A DNA stretch of 64,000 nucleotides, taken from contig NZ_FRFD01000016.1 in NCBI RefSeq assembly GCF_900143645.1, positions 58,724 to 122,723 of the forward strand, in the 5' to 3' direction. Numbering within the stretch: the first letter of the stretch is position 1; every line of letters begins with the position of its first letter. The notes below the pieces were generated by a model. It did not search any database. It was not told the origin of the DNA and saw nothing but the letters and a program-made list of their open reading frames with translations. This DNA comes from Anaerocolumna xylanovorans DSM 12503. Lineage in GTDB: Bacteria; Bacillota; Clostridia; Lachnospirales; Lachnospiraceae. The translations under genes were made by a program, and so were the position numbers. Shown here piece by piece: positions 17,642 to 26,309 of the stretch.

Positions 17642-17875
17642 ATGAAAACAGTTAAAATCTCTCTTAATTCAATTGATAAGGTTAAATCCTTTGTAAATGA
17701 TGTAACAAAGTTTGATTCTGATTTTGATTTAGTGTCCGGCAGATACGTAATTGATGCGAAATCCATCATGGGTATTTTCAGTTTGGACTTATCCAAACCA
17801 ATTGACTTAAATATTCACAATGAAGAAAGCGTTGATAAGATTCTTAGCATTTTAAGCCCTTACATCGTTGAATAA
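17642..17875 (+). CDS. HPr-like protein lacking the phosphorylatable histidine
   Basis: The 77-residue protein follows the HPr fold pattern: strand KTVKISLNS, helix DKVKSFVNDVTKF, strand FDLVSGRYVID, then AKSIMGIFSLDLSKPIDL, matching the Ser46 loop and following strand of HPr. Where HPr has GLHARPA around His15, this protein has DKVKS, so it cannot take phosphate from enzyme I by the usual route. The serine of SIMG (residue 41) is retained, as in Crh of Bacillus, so a role in HPr-kinase or CcpA-linked regulation is possible (inference). It has its own promoter, GGAGGAG site and terminator. Confidence 0.78.
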   Translation: MKTVKISLNSIDKVKSFVNDVTKFDSDFDLVSGRYVIDAKSIMGIFSLDLSKPIDLNIHNEESVDKILSILSPYIVE

Positions 17876-17896
17876 TGAAGTTAAGAGTTACTTAAT

Positions 17897-17926
17897 GAGG
17901 ATACAGCATTTGTATCCTCTTTTTTA
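17897..17926 (+). terminator. Terminator of the HPr-like gene
   Basis: GAGGATACA/TGTATCCTC with a 5-base loop is followed by TTTTTTATC, 21 bases after the stop. Confidence 0.9.
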
Positions 17927-18052
17927 TCTTATAGAAAATTACGCTCTATAAGATAAAAAGCCCTCCGGGCAGGATGCACATGATGCGCCAGGGAAGTTGT
18001 CACTGCGTGACGGCGTATCAGCGCCAGAGTCTGGCTTGCCAGACTCTTTTTT
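17921..18052 (+). other. Structured non-coding region ending in a terminator-like hairpin
   Basis: Four palindromes follow each other: a perfect 15-bp stem (17921-17935 with 17945-17959), a nested pair GATGCGCC...GGCGTATC (17982-17989, 18012-18019) enclosing GTCAC-TGC-GTGAC, and AGAGTCTGGC-TT-GCCAGACTCT (18026-18047) followed by TTTTTT. The U-tract is on the plus strand although the next plus gene is already terminated. It may be a small RNA, a repetitive element or just stacked terminators. Confidence 0.45.
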
Positions 18053-18079
18053 GTCATCCAATACCTTTCTACCGGTACT

Positions 18080-19255
18080 TTACTTAACCATGATCACTTC
18101 ATCAGTCTCAAGAGCTGTTTTTACCAATTCTTCTATTTTTTCTTCCAATAATTTCTCCGAATGACGGATTACCTTTGTACTTGGCTTTGTCACAGGGTGC
18201 TTTGCCACAAATATGGTACAGCAGTCCTCATAGGGCAGAATTGATGTCTCATAGGTATTAATCTTTTCAGAAATATTTACAATATCCTGCTTATCAAAGG
18301 CAATTAAAGGACGGTATACCGGCATAGTGCAGACCTCATTGGTGGCTGAAAGGCTATGAAGGGTCTGACTGGCAACCTGCCCGATACTTTCCCCTGTTAT
18401 CAGCCCAAGGCAGCCTGATTCCTCCGCTATGGTCTGTGCGATCCTCATCATATAACGCCTCATAATAATCGTCAGCTCTTCATGAGGGCATTTCTCATAG
18501 ATATAGAGCTGAATATCCGTAAAGTTTATAACATGAAGCTTTATAGGCCCTGTATAGCGTGATATAAGCTTTGCCAGATCCACTACCTTCTCTTTGGCAC
18601 GCTCACTGGTATAAGGCGGCGCATGAAAATATACTGCATCAATGGAAACGCCTCTCTTAGCAACCATATATCCTGCAACGGGACTGTCAATTCCTCCCGA
18701 AAGCAAAAGCATTGCTTTTCCGCTTGTTCCAACGGGCATACCGCCAGGACCCGGAATGACTTCCGAATACACATAAGAGCGTGTTCTGACCTCAACCATA
18801 ATCCGAACCAAAGGATTGTGCACGTCCACCTTAAGTTCAGGAAAACGGTCCAAAAGGTAACCGCCCATATCCATACACATTTCAGGAGTAGTAAGCGGGT
18901 AATTCTTATCCGCTCTTTTTGCTTCCATTTTGAAAGTAAAATTCCGGTCGGGATATCTTTCTTCAACATAATTACCCACAGCAGTTTTTAACTCTTCCCA
19001 GTCAATTGTATCTATTATCATAACCGGACATATCCAGGCTATTCCAAATACCCTTTTAAGGGCTTCTACGGTCTCTTCGTAGTCATAATCCTCGGGGCAT
19101 TCTATATAGATTCTCCCCTGTTCCTTGGTAACCAGATAATTTCCAAGCTCTTTTAGAGCATTTTTTATCTGATCCCGCAAGGCATTTTCAAACAGATATC
19201 TGTTGTTGCCCTTAATCCCTATTTCTGCATATTTTATCAAAAAAGCTTTGTACAT
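18080..19255 (-). CDS. thiI: tRNA 4-thiouridine synthase / sulfurtransferase ThiI
   Basis: At 391 residues it has a ferredoxin-like and THUMP N-terminal region (about 1-165) and the PP-loop ATPase SGGIDSPVAGYM (about 185-196). It lacks the C-terminal rhodanese domain of the 482-residue E. coli enzyme, as is usual in Firmicutes. The family adenylates U8 of tRNA and inserts sulfur. The neighbouring cysteine desulfurase gene upstream would supply the persulfide, as nifZ does for ThiI in Bacillus. GAGG sits before the ATG. Confidence 0.95.
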   Translation of the reverse strand: MYKAFLIKYAEIGIKGNNRYLFENALRDQIKNALKELGNYLVTKEQGRIYIECPEDYDYEETVEALKRVFGIAWICPVMIIDTIDWEELKTAVGNYVEERYPDRNFTFKMEAKRADKNYPLTTPEMCMDMGGYLLDRFPELKVDVHNPLVRIMVEVRTRSYVYSEVIPGPGGMPVGTSGKAMLLLSGGIDSPVAGYMVAKRGVSIDAVYFHAPPYTSERAKEKVVDLAKLISRYTGPIKLHVINFTDIQLYIYEKCPHEELTIIMRRYMMRIAQTIAEESGCLGLITGESIGQVASQTLHSLSATNEVCTMPVYRPLIAFDKQDIVNISEKINTYETSILPYEDCCTIFVAKHPVTKPSTKVIRHSEKLLEEKIEELVKTALETDEVIMVK

Positions 19256-19270
19256 GCCATCCTCTTTCCT

Positions 19271-19297
19271 GAATACTCAATCTTTGATTGGGTATTC
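19271..19297. repeat. Short hairpin repeat (GAATAyCAA...TTnGGTATTC), copy 2
   Basis: A 27-base near-perfect palindrome GAATACTCAATC-TTT-GATTGGGTATTC located 16 bases before the thiI start codon, at the same distance as copy 1 from the DUF1292 start. Confidence 0.55.
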
Positions 19298-19347
19298 ATT
19301 ATATCCATGTTTGGAGATATCCATATCTCTAACTTTTCTTTTCAAAG

Positions 19348-20508
19348 TTATCTTCTGCTGTATTTACGCAAAACCGGAACCAGTTCTTTTAAGACATCAA
19401 TTGTTCTGTCAATTTCTTCTCTGGCTGTAAATCCCGAAAAACTAAACCGAAGGGTGGAATCCAAAAGGTCCTTTCTGATTCCCACTGCCTTTAGGGTTCC
19501 GCTAAGGCCCGGATGATTGGAAGCACAGGCCGAACCTGCCGAAACATATATTCCTTTATCCTCCAGTGCATGAAGCAGCACCTCGCTCTTGAGTCCTTCA
19601 AAGCTAATGCTGACAATATGAGGAGCCGTACTCTTTATATCTTCTCCGATGCAATTTGCATAAGTTCCTTCTATTTCTCCCACCCGGGAAACAAAATGCT
19701 CTTTTAACTCATAGAGCCTTTGTATTCTTTCTTCCTGTTCCAAAAAGCATTCTTTGACTGCCTGTCCAAGTCCTGCAATTCCGGGTACATTTTCCGTACC
19801 GGAACGCATACCTTTTTGCTGCCCTCCCCCAAAGAGTATGGGCTTTATCTTAACCTTGCTGTTTACATATAGAAATCCAATGCCTTTTGGTCCGTGTATT
19901 TTATGCCCGCTGGCAGACATAAGGTCTATCCCTTCTCTTGCCGGGTAAATTTTATATTTTCCAAAAGCCTGTATGGCATCTGCATGTATATAAACAGATG
20001 GATTTTTTTCTTTGATTTTGCGGCTAAGTTCACTGATAGGCAAAACAGAGCCAACTTCATTATTGACATACATAAGGGAAACCAGTATGGTATCCTCACA
20101 TACCGCCTCTAACAGCTCCTCTTCCTTTACCCTTCCCATGGAATCTACCGGTATATAGCTTACTCTGTAACCATTTTCCTCCAGAAAAAACAGGGGATTA
20201 TGTACCGAAGGATGCTCTATCATGGTTGTGATAATGTGGTTTCCTCTTCTTTTTAAAGCCAGAGCCGTTCCAATAACAGCCAGATTGTTGCTCTCTGTTC
20301 CGCCGGAGGTAAAGATAATCTCTCTCCGGTCTGCTTTTAAGTTCTTTGCTATGATTTCTGCTGCTTCCTTTACATACTTTTCAGCCTTAACCCCCATGCC
20401 ATGCATGGAAGAAGGGTTCCCATACTCAAATTCCAGAGTATCTGACATAATCTTTCTTACCGAATCGTAAGGTCTTGTAGTTGCCGCATTATCCAAATAA
20501 ATTTCCAT
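19348..20508 (-). CDS. Cysteine desulfurase (NifS/IscS family)
   Basis: ATG 20508 (MEIYLDNAATTRPYD) is one base after the rsmE stop; a GTG at 20526 would overlap it. The 386-residue PLP enzyme shows FTSGGTESNNLAVIG, the PLP-lysine region SASGHKIHGPKGIGFLY, and the active-site cysteine in SAGSACAS, a short loop as in class I enzymes. It converts cysteine to alanine and a protein persulfide. Its position directly before thiI argues that tRNA thiolation is its main task, although Fe-S assembly is possible. Confidence 0.93.
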   Translation of the reverse strand: MEIYLDNAATTRPYDSVRKIMSDTLEFEYGNPSSMHGMGVKAEKYVKEAAEIIAKNLKADRREIIFTSGGTESNNLAVIGTALALKRRGNHIITTMIEHPSVHNPLFFLEENGYRVSYIPVDSMGRVKEEELLEAVCEDTILVSLMYVNNEVGSVLPISELSRKIKEKNPSVYIHADAIQAFGKYKIYPAREGIDLMSASGHKIHGPKGIGFLYVNSKVKIKPILFGGGQQKGMRSGTENVPGIAGLGQAVKECFLEQEERIQRLYELKEHFVSRVGEIEGTYANCIGEDIKSTAPHIVSISFEGLKSEVLLHALEDKGIYVSAGSACASNHPGLSGTLKAVGIRKDLLDSTLRFSFSGFTAREEIDRTIDVLKELVPVLRKYSRR

Positions 20509-20509
20509 G

Positions 20510-21262
20510 TTAATCTCTTTCGTCACTTTCCATTTTCATCATTAAGAGAGAAAGTGCTGTAAGTCCAGCCGTCTCCGTTCTTAAAATCCTTTTTCCTAAA
20601 GTAATGGGGATAAAGCCGTTAAGCCCTGCCTCCTCTACCTCTTTTTCCTCAAATCCCCCTTCGGGACCTATAAAAACACCAACGTTATCTGTCTGCTTTA
20701 TCTTATCAAGTGTTTCCCTTGTAAAGGGCATTCCTTTTTCATTCTCATAGGGCATCAGTTTCATATCCAGGTCTTTTGCATAGTCCAGAGCTTTCCTAAA
20801 GCTATAAACTCCCGTAATCCTTGGTATAATGCCTCTTCCTGACTGCTTTGCGGCGCTCACCGATATTGCCTGCCAACGTTCCAGCTTCTTTTGCTCTTTC
20901 TTGGAATCTTCTAATTTCACAACAGTCCTGCCCGTCATTACCGGAATAATCTCATATACTCCAAGCTCTACCGCCTTCTGTATAATCAATTCCATTTTAT
21001 CTTTTTTGGGCAGCCCTTGAAAGAGGTAAATCTTACCTCCCAGTTCGGTATCCGTATTCTTCTCTTCTTCTACAGAGAATACCACTCTATTGCTTTGTAT
21101 GTCAAGAATACTGCAATAATAATCCTTGCCTTCTCCATTACAAAGAACAGCCTTTTCGCCTGTTTTCATTCGAAGGACATTCTTTATATGGTTGACATCC
21201 TCTCCTGTAAGAGTGATATTCCCATCCTGTATTTGATTATTTTCCACGTAAAAACGGTGCAT
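20510..21262 (-). CDS. rsmE: 16S rRNA m3U1498 methyltransferase
   Basis: The 250-residue protein starts MHRFYVENNQI, with TGEDVNHIKNVLRMKTGE (PUA-like domain) and the SPOUT-fold knot sequences VGVFIGPEGGFEEKEVE and LGKRILRTETAGLTAL. These are diagnostic for RsmE. It methylates U1498 of 16S rRNA. It follows prmA by 6 bases, which is the usual order after dnaJ in Firmicutes. Confidence 0.96.
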   Translation of the reverse strand: MHRFYVENNQIQDGNITLTGEDVNHIKNVLRMKTGEKAVLCNGEGKDYYCSILDIQSNRVVFSVEEEKNTDTELGGKIYLFQGLPKKDKMELIIQKAVELGVYEIIPVMTGRTVVKLEDSKKEQKKLERWQAISVSAAKQSGRGIIPRITGVYSFRKALDYAKDLDMKLMPYENEKGMPFTRETLDKIKQTDNVGVFIGPEGGFEEKEVEEAGLNGFIPITLGKRILRTETAGLTALSLLMMKMESDERD

Positions 21263-21268
21263 ATTCTA

Positions 21269-22240
21269 TCATAACCCTTCTGCAAAAGGGTGTTTTGCTA
21301 TAATGGATACCCAGTCACCCATTTCCTCCACAGCCAGAACCTCAAACCCATTTGCCTTTACAGCAGTAAGTACCTGCTCTTTCTTCATGTTAATAATACC
21401 GGAACTGATAAAAAGTCCGCCGTATTTTAAATGCATACCGATTTTCCCGGACAGCGGAATAATAATGTCTGCTAAAATATTTGCTACAACGATATCATAC
21501 TTTTCAAATCCTACTGTTTCTTTTAAATTATCATCGGATATAATATCTCCGCTTAAAAAAGCCACCTTTTCCTCTGATATCTTATTAACAGCTCTATTCT
21601 CTATGGAAGTCTCTACCGCATGAGGGTCAATATCCGTACCAAGAACCTTCTTAGCCCCAAGCCTTGATGCAATAATGGAGAGTATACCGCTGCCGCTGCC
21701 TACATCCAATACCTCCATACCAGGCGTCAGGTACTTTTTCAGTGCCAGAATACAGAGCTTGGTCGTCTCATGGGAACCAGTCCCAAAAGCAGTACCCGGA
21801 TCCAGTTCTATTACGATATCTCCGTCTTTTTTATCGTTAAGTTCTTCCCAAGTGGGCTTTATCACGATATTATCATCCAAACGAAAAGGCTTAAAATAGG
21901 TCTTCCAGTTATTAATCCAGTCCGTATCCTCTGTTTCGGATATTTCTATTTCTCCGGAACCCGTATCAACAAATTGGGACAGCTCACTAAGGCCTTCCTT
22001 TACAGAACGGATAACCTCTTTCGCATTATCCCCTTCTTCCAGATAAAAACTGATAAAAGCTTCTTTGTTATCTGTGTCAAGTTCCGGCAGGATATCTATA
22101 AACAATTCCTTGCGTTCTCTTTCGGTGATCGGTACATTGTCTTTGATTTCAAGGCCCTCGATTCCTAAGTCCATTAACATGTCACTTACCAGCTCAACTG
22201 CCTCCGTTACGGTCTTAAGAGTTAGCTTTACCCACTTCAT
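21269..22240 (-). CDS. prmA: Ribosomal protein L11 methyltransferase
   Basis: The 323-residue enzyme has an N-terminal ferredoxin-like substrate domain, the linker WINNWKTYFKPFRLDDNIVIKPTW, the conserved GTAFGTGSHETTKLC, and SAM motif LDVGSGSGILSIIASRLGA (about 177-195), then DIVVANILADIII. PrmA trimethylates L11. Located between dnaJ and rsmE with an AGGAG site. Confidence 0.96.
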   Translation of the reverse strand: MKWVKLTLKTVTEAVELVSDMLMDLGIEGLEIKDNVPITERERKELFIDILPELDTDNKEAFISFYLEEGDNAKEVIRSVKEGLSELSQFVDTGSGEIEISETEDTDWINNWKTYFKPFRLDDNIVIKPTWEELNDKKDGDIVIELDPGTAFGTGSHETTKLCILALKKYLTPGMEVLDVGSGSGILSIIASRLGAKKVLGTDIDPHAVETSIENRAVNKISEEKVAFLSGDIISDDNLKETVGFEKYDIVVANILADIIIPLSGKIGMHLKYGGLFISSGIINMKKEQVLTAVKANGFEVLAVEEMGDWVSIIAKHPFAEGL

Positions 22241-22282
22241 ACCTTTTCTCCTGACTGCTTAAATGCTTTTGTTTCCAAAACT

Positions 22283-23440
22283 TTATTTATCTTTTCCAAA
22301 AAGCTTTCTCTTGCCTTTTTCTTTATCTTTCTCTGCTTCATGGCTTTCCGGTTCGGCTTTGCCTTCCATTGATTCCTCAAATTTTTGCAGGATGTCTTTT
22401 TGTTCTGCTGTAAGCTTTGCGGGAACCTGTACTACAAGAGTTACATAATGGTCGCCTCTGACCTGCTTATTACGCAGAGTGGGTATTCCCTTTCCGCGAA
22501 GCCTTACCTTCGTATCTGTTTGTGTTCCCGGTTTTACATTATACAGTACATCACCGTCAACCGTACTAATCTTTACATCACCGCCCAAAGCAGCCCTGGC
22601 AAAGGATATCGGTGCTGTTGAGAAAATGTCATACTCCTGCCTTTGGAAGATCGGATGACGTGATACGGTAACTTCCACTAACAAATCACCGCGTTCTCCG
22701 CCGTTTGTTCCAGGTTCACCCTTTTCTCTGATACGGATACTCTGCCCGTTATCAATACCGGCAGGAATGGATACCTGAATCTTCTTCTTTCTGGTCACAT
22801 ATCCTGATCCGTAGCATACACTGCACTTATCCTTAATCACCTTTCCGCTTCCGTTACAGTCAGGACAGGTCTGCACATTCCGTACCATACCAAAGAGTGA
22901 CTGCTGTGTATATACTACCTGTCCCTTTCCGCCGCACTTCTTACAGGTCTCAGTGCTGGTTCCCGGTTTTGCTCCCGATCCATGGCAAGTGGTACATTCT
23001 TCTTTTAAATTCAGATCCAGCTCTTTATCCGTACCGGTTACCGCTTCTTCAAAGGTAATCCTTACAGCCGCACGGACATTAGGCCCTTTCATCGGTCCGC
23101 TGCTGGTTCTTCTGCTTCTGCCGCCGCCGAATAAATCTCCGAAGATATCTCCAAAGATATCTCCCATATCCATATTGGTAAAATCAAATCCGCCTGCTCC
23201 ACCGGCACCGCCATCAAAGGCAGAGTGTCCGAACTGGTCATACTGCCTTCTTTTTTCCGCATCACTTAAAACAGCATAGGCTTCCGAAGCTTCTTTAAAT
23301 TTAATCTCTGCTTCTTTATCTCCCGGATTAGCATCGGGATGATATTTTTTCGCAAGCTGTCTATAAGCCTTCTTTATTTCATCGTCCGCTGCGGTCTTTG
23401 AAATCCCCAACACTTCGTAATAATCACGTTTATCTGCCAT
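22283..23440 (-). CDS. dnaJ: Chaperone protein DnaJ
   Basis: Complete type I J protein of 385 residues: J domain with HPD (YHPDANPGD), Gly/Phe-rich linker, four CxxCxGxG zinc motifs (CTTCHGSG, CKKCGGKG, CPDCNGSG, CSVCYGSG), and the C-terminal substrate domains. ATG 23440 (MADKRDYYEV) is preferred because GGAGG directly touches the upstream ATG at 23452. It stimulates DnaK ATPase. About 180 bases separate it from dnaK, with a hairpin between. Confidence 0.96.
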   Translation of the reverse strand: MADKRDYYEVLGISKTAADDEIKKAYRQLAKKYHPDANPGDKEAEIKFKEASEAYAVLSDAEKRRQYDQFGHSAFDGGAGGAGGFDFTNMDMGDIFGDIFGDLFGGGRSRRTSSGPMKGPNVRAAVRITFEEAVTGTDKELDLNLKEECTTCHGSGAKPGTSTETCKKCGGKGQVVYTQQSLFGMVRNVQTCPDCNGSGKVIKDKCSVCYGSGYVTRKKKIQVSIPAGIDNGQSIRIREKGEPGTNGGERGDLLVEVTVSRHPIFQRQEYDIFSTAPISFARAALGGDVKISTVDGDVLYNVKPGTQTDTKVRLRGKGIPTLRNKQVRGDHYVTLVVQVPAKLTAEQKDILQKFEESMEGKAEPESHEAEKDKEKGKRKLFGKDK

Positions 23441-23511
23441 ACTATTATCCATCCTCCTAAACCCATGTAGCTGTGTGATCCAGCTTCGCCGGACACACTC
23501 TCTATATCGAG

Positions 23512-23539
23512 AAATAGGCAGTCCTTCGACTGCCTATTT
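23512..23539. terminator. Hairpin between dnaK and dnaJ
   Basis: AAATAGGCAGTC-CTTC-GACTGCCTATTT is a perfect 12-bp stem with a stable tetraloop. The T-runs on either side are short, so it may attenuate or protect the dnaK transcript end rather than fully terminate. Confidence 0.6.
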
Positions 23540-23617
23540 TAATTATCTGCATTTTCGCCTGATTCGACAAGTCAAATCATATTTTAATGAATTATCCCGG
23601 AATCGTCAAGCAAAAAC

Positions 23618-25489
23618 TTACACTTCTTTGTAATCGCCGTCAACTACATCGTCTCCGTAAGTGCTTCCTGCTTCTGCACTTCCTGTACCGCCCTGTGCTC
23701 CTGACATATCAGGTGCCGGACCGCCCTGGGACTGTTCATACAGTTTAGCAAATAAAGCCTGGGCGCTTTCCATTAATTTTTCCTTGGCAGCTTTGATATC
23801 GGCAACTTCACCTTCAGACATTACTTCCGGATTGGATTTCTGGATTAAATCCTTTAAGTGGTTTAAGTCAGCCTCAACCTTGGTCTTATCTTCCGCATTA
23901 ATCTTATCGCCAACTTCATTTATTGCCTTTTCTGTCTGGAATACCATGGAATCCGCATCATTTCTTACTTCTACAGCTTCCTTACGCTTCTTATCCTGTG
24001 CTTCGTATTCAGCAGCTTCTTTTACTGCCTTGTCGATATCAGAATCGGAAAGGTTCGATCCGCCTGTAATGGTGATGTGCTGTTCTCTTCCTGTTCCCAG
24101 ATCCTTTGCAGATACATTCAGGATACCGTTGGCATCAATATCAAAGGTAACTTCAATCTGAGGAACACCTCTTCTTGCCGGTGGAATTCCATCCAGACGG
24201 AATTGTCCAAGGCTCTTGTTGTCTTTGGCAAACTGTCTTTCACCCTGTACAACATTGATATCAACTGCACTCTGGTTATCGGAGGCTGTTGAGAATGTCT
24301 GGCTCTTCTTGGTAGGGATGGTTGTATTTCTCTCAATTAATCTGGTAGCTACACCGCCCATTGTCTCAATACTTAAGGACAGAGGAGTTACATCCAGAAG
24401 AAGAATATCTCCTGCACCGGCATCTCCGGCTAATTTACCGCCCTGAATGGAAGCACCGATAGCAACACATTCATCCGGATTTAATGTCTTGGAAGGTTCC
24501 TGACCGGTTAACTGTCTAACCTTATCCTGAACCGCAGGCGTACGGGTAGAACCGCCTACTAAGAGTACTTTCTTAAGCTCGGAAGCTGTAAGTCCGGCAT
24601 CTCTTAATGCATTCTGAACAGGAACGGTAGTTCTTTCAATTAAATCATGTGTCAGCTCATCAAATTTTGCTCTGGTTAAGTTCATGTCAAAGTGCTTAGG
24701 ACCTTCTGCTGTTGCGGTAATAAAGGGCAGATTTATGTTTGTTGTAGTAGCAGAGGATAATTCCTTCTTAGCCTTTTCAGCAGCTTCTTTTAATCTCTGA
24801 AGTGCCATCTTATCCAGACCTAAATCTACCCCTTCTGCTTTCTTGAATTCTTCAATCATATATCTGGTGACTCTTTCATCGAAGTCATCACCGCCCAATC
24901 TGTTATCACCGGAAGTAGCCAATACTTCGATAACACCGTCACCGATTTCAATGATGGATACATCGAAGGTACCGCCTCCTAAGTCATATACCATAATTTT
25001 CTGCTCATGTTCGTTATCGAGGCCATATGCCAAAGCTGCTGCTGTGGGCTCGTTGATAATTCTCTTAACATCAAGTCCCGCAATCTTACCGGCATCCTTT
25101 GTTGCCTGTCTTTGTGCGTCGTTAAAATAAGCAGGAACAGTAATAACAGCTTCTGTTACTTTCTCGCCTAAATAACTTTCTGCATCTGCTTTTAATTTCT
25201 GAAGAATCATCGCAGATATTTCCTGTGGTGTATACTTCTTATCATCAATGGTAACCTTGTAATCTGTTCCCATATGTCTCTTGATAGAAGAAATTGTTTT
25301 ATCTGAATTCGTAACAGCCTGACGCTTAGCAGGCTCACCAACTAATCTTTCTCCTGTTTTTGTGAAAGCAACTACAGAGGGAGTTGTTCTTACTCCTTCG
25401 GTATTCGCGATAACGACGGGTTTACCGCCTTCCATTACTGCAACACATGAGTTTGTAGTACCTAAATCGATTCCTATTATTTTACCCAT
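23618..25489 (-). CDS. dnaK: Chaperone protein DnaK (Hsp70)
   Basis: The 623-residue protein begins MGKIIGIDLGTTNSCVAVMEG and contains MVYDLGGGTFDVSI and KVLLVGGSTRTPAVQ (nucleotide-binding domain), LDVTPLSLSIETMGG (linker), and a C-terminal lid with a Gly-rich tail ending DDVVDGDYKEV. It works with GrpE and DnaJ encoded on either side. A strong AAGGAGG site precedes the start. Expression is expected to be controlled by HrcA through the CIRCE element at 27367. Confidence 0.98.
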   Translation of the reverse strand: MGKIIGIDLGTTNSCVAVMEGGKPVVIANTEGVRTTPSVVAFTKTGERLVGEPAKRQAVTNSDKTISSIKRHMGTDYKVTIDDKKYTPQEISAMILQKLKADAESYLGEKVTEAVITVPAYFNDAQRQATKDAGKIAGLDVKRIINEPTAAALAYGLDNEHEQKIMVYDLGGGTFDVSIIEIGDGVIEVLATSGDNRLGGDDFDERVTRYMIEEFKKAEGVDLGLDKMALQRLKEAAEKAKKELSSATTTNINLPFITATAEGPKHFDMNLTRAKFDELTHDLIERTTVPVQNALRDAGLTASELKKVLLVGGSTRTPAVQDKVRQLTGQEPSKTLNPDECVAIGASIQGGKLAGDAGAGDILLLDVTPLSLSIETMGGVATRLIERNTTIPTKKSQTFSTASDNQSAVDINVVQGERQFAKDNKSLGQFRLDGIPPARRGVPQIEVTFDIDANGILNVSAKDLGTGREQHITITGGSNLSDSDIDKAVKEAAEYEAQDKKRKEAVEVRNDADSMVFQTEKAINEVGDKINAEDKTKVEADLNHLKDLIQKSNPEVMSEGEVADIKAAKEKLMESAQALFAKLYEQSQGGPAPDMSGAQGGTGSAEAGSTYGDDVVDGDYKEV

Positions 25490-25598
25490 GATTTGTTCCT
25501 CCTTCTATAATATAGGTTATTTGTTTCTATTATGTTTGTTAATCTTTCTATTTATGAAAGTGAATCAATGGTGATTCGCTTAAATAAGTCTGTTTGTT

Positions 25599-26285
25599 TT
25601 AGTTCACAACTTTAACCATGCTGTGTCTGATAACGGCATCCCTGTAGGTATATCCCTTCTGGAATTCTTCTGCTACCAGGTTCTCTCCCTGCTCAGGGTC
25701 TTCCGCATGCATTACTGCATTGTGGAAATTCGGGTCGAACGGCTTTCCGACTGCGTCAATGGGTTTTAATCCTGCATCGGAGAGAGCTGCAAACATCTGC
25801 TTGTAAATCTTTTCAATTCCCTGTGCAAATGCGCCTTCCCTTTCTTCCTCTGATATGGCACCCAGGCCCCGTTCAAAATTATCAATAACCGGAAGAATCT
25901 TTTCAATAATATCTCTTGCACCAATTTCAAACATCTGGGTTTTTTCTCTTTCGGAACGTTTTCTGAAATTATCAAATTCCGCCATAGTGCGTATCAGCCT
26001 GTCATTTAGTTCGTCGATTTTTAAATCCTTTTTATCTTTTTTTTCTTTTTTCTCTTTTTTAAAAAAAGACTTTCCGGATTTCTGACCTTCCTTAGAAGAC
26101 TCTTCGGAATCTTCTTCCATGTCTTCCTCTGAATTCTCTTCTGTCATTTCTATATCAGATTCTTCGAAAGCAGTGCCGGCTTCTGTACCATTTGCCTCTT
26201 TCGTTTCCTCAGTATCCACCTTATTTTCTGTATTTATGTCCTTTTCCTCCATGGTTTCATCCATTGAATTCTTTTTATCTTCCAC
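25599..26285 (-). CDS. grpE: Nucleotide exchange factor GrpE
   Basis: The 228-residue protein has a long acidic, low-complexity N-terminus (about 1-75), a coiled coil (about 90-140), and the beta domain PFDPNFHNAVMHAEDPEQ...GYTYRDAVIRHSMVKV, the GrpE signature. GTG at 26285 follows AAAGGTGG. It releases ADP from DnaK. It lies between hrcA and dnaK in the standard heat-shock operon. Confidence 0.97.
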   Translation of the reverse strand: MEDKKNSMDETMEEKDINTENKVDTEETKEANGTEAGTAFEESDIEMTEENSEEDMEEDSEESSKEGQKSGKSFFKKEKKEKKDKKDLKIDELNDRLIRTMAEFDNFRKRSEREKTQMFEIGARDIIEKILPVIDNFERGLGAISEEEREGAFAQGIEKIYKQMFAALSDAGLKPIDAVGKPFDPNFHNAVMHAEDPEQGENLVAEEFQKGYTYRDAVIRHSMVKVVN

Positions 26286-26309
26286 TTACTTAAACCACCT
26301 TTCCTTCTC

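Noticed and set aside
24843..25130. Plus-strand frames opposite dnaK
   Set aside because: Long antisense frames are a by-product of the codon usage in dnaK; none has a start signal.
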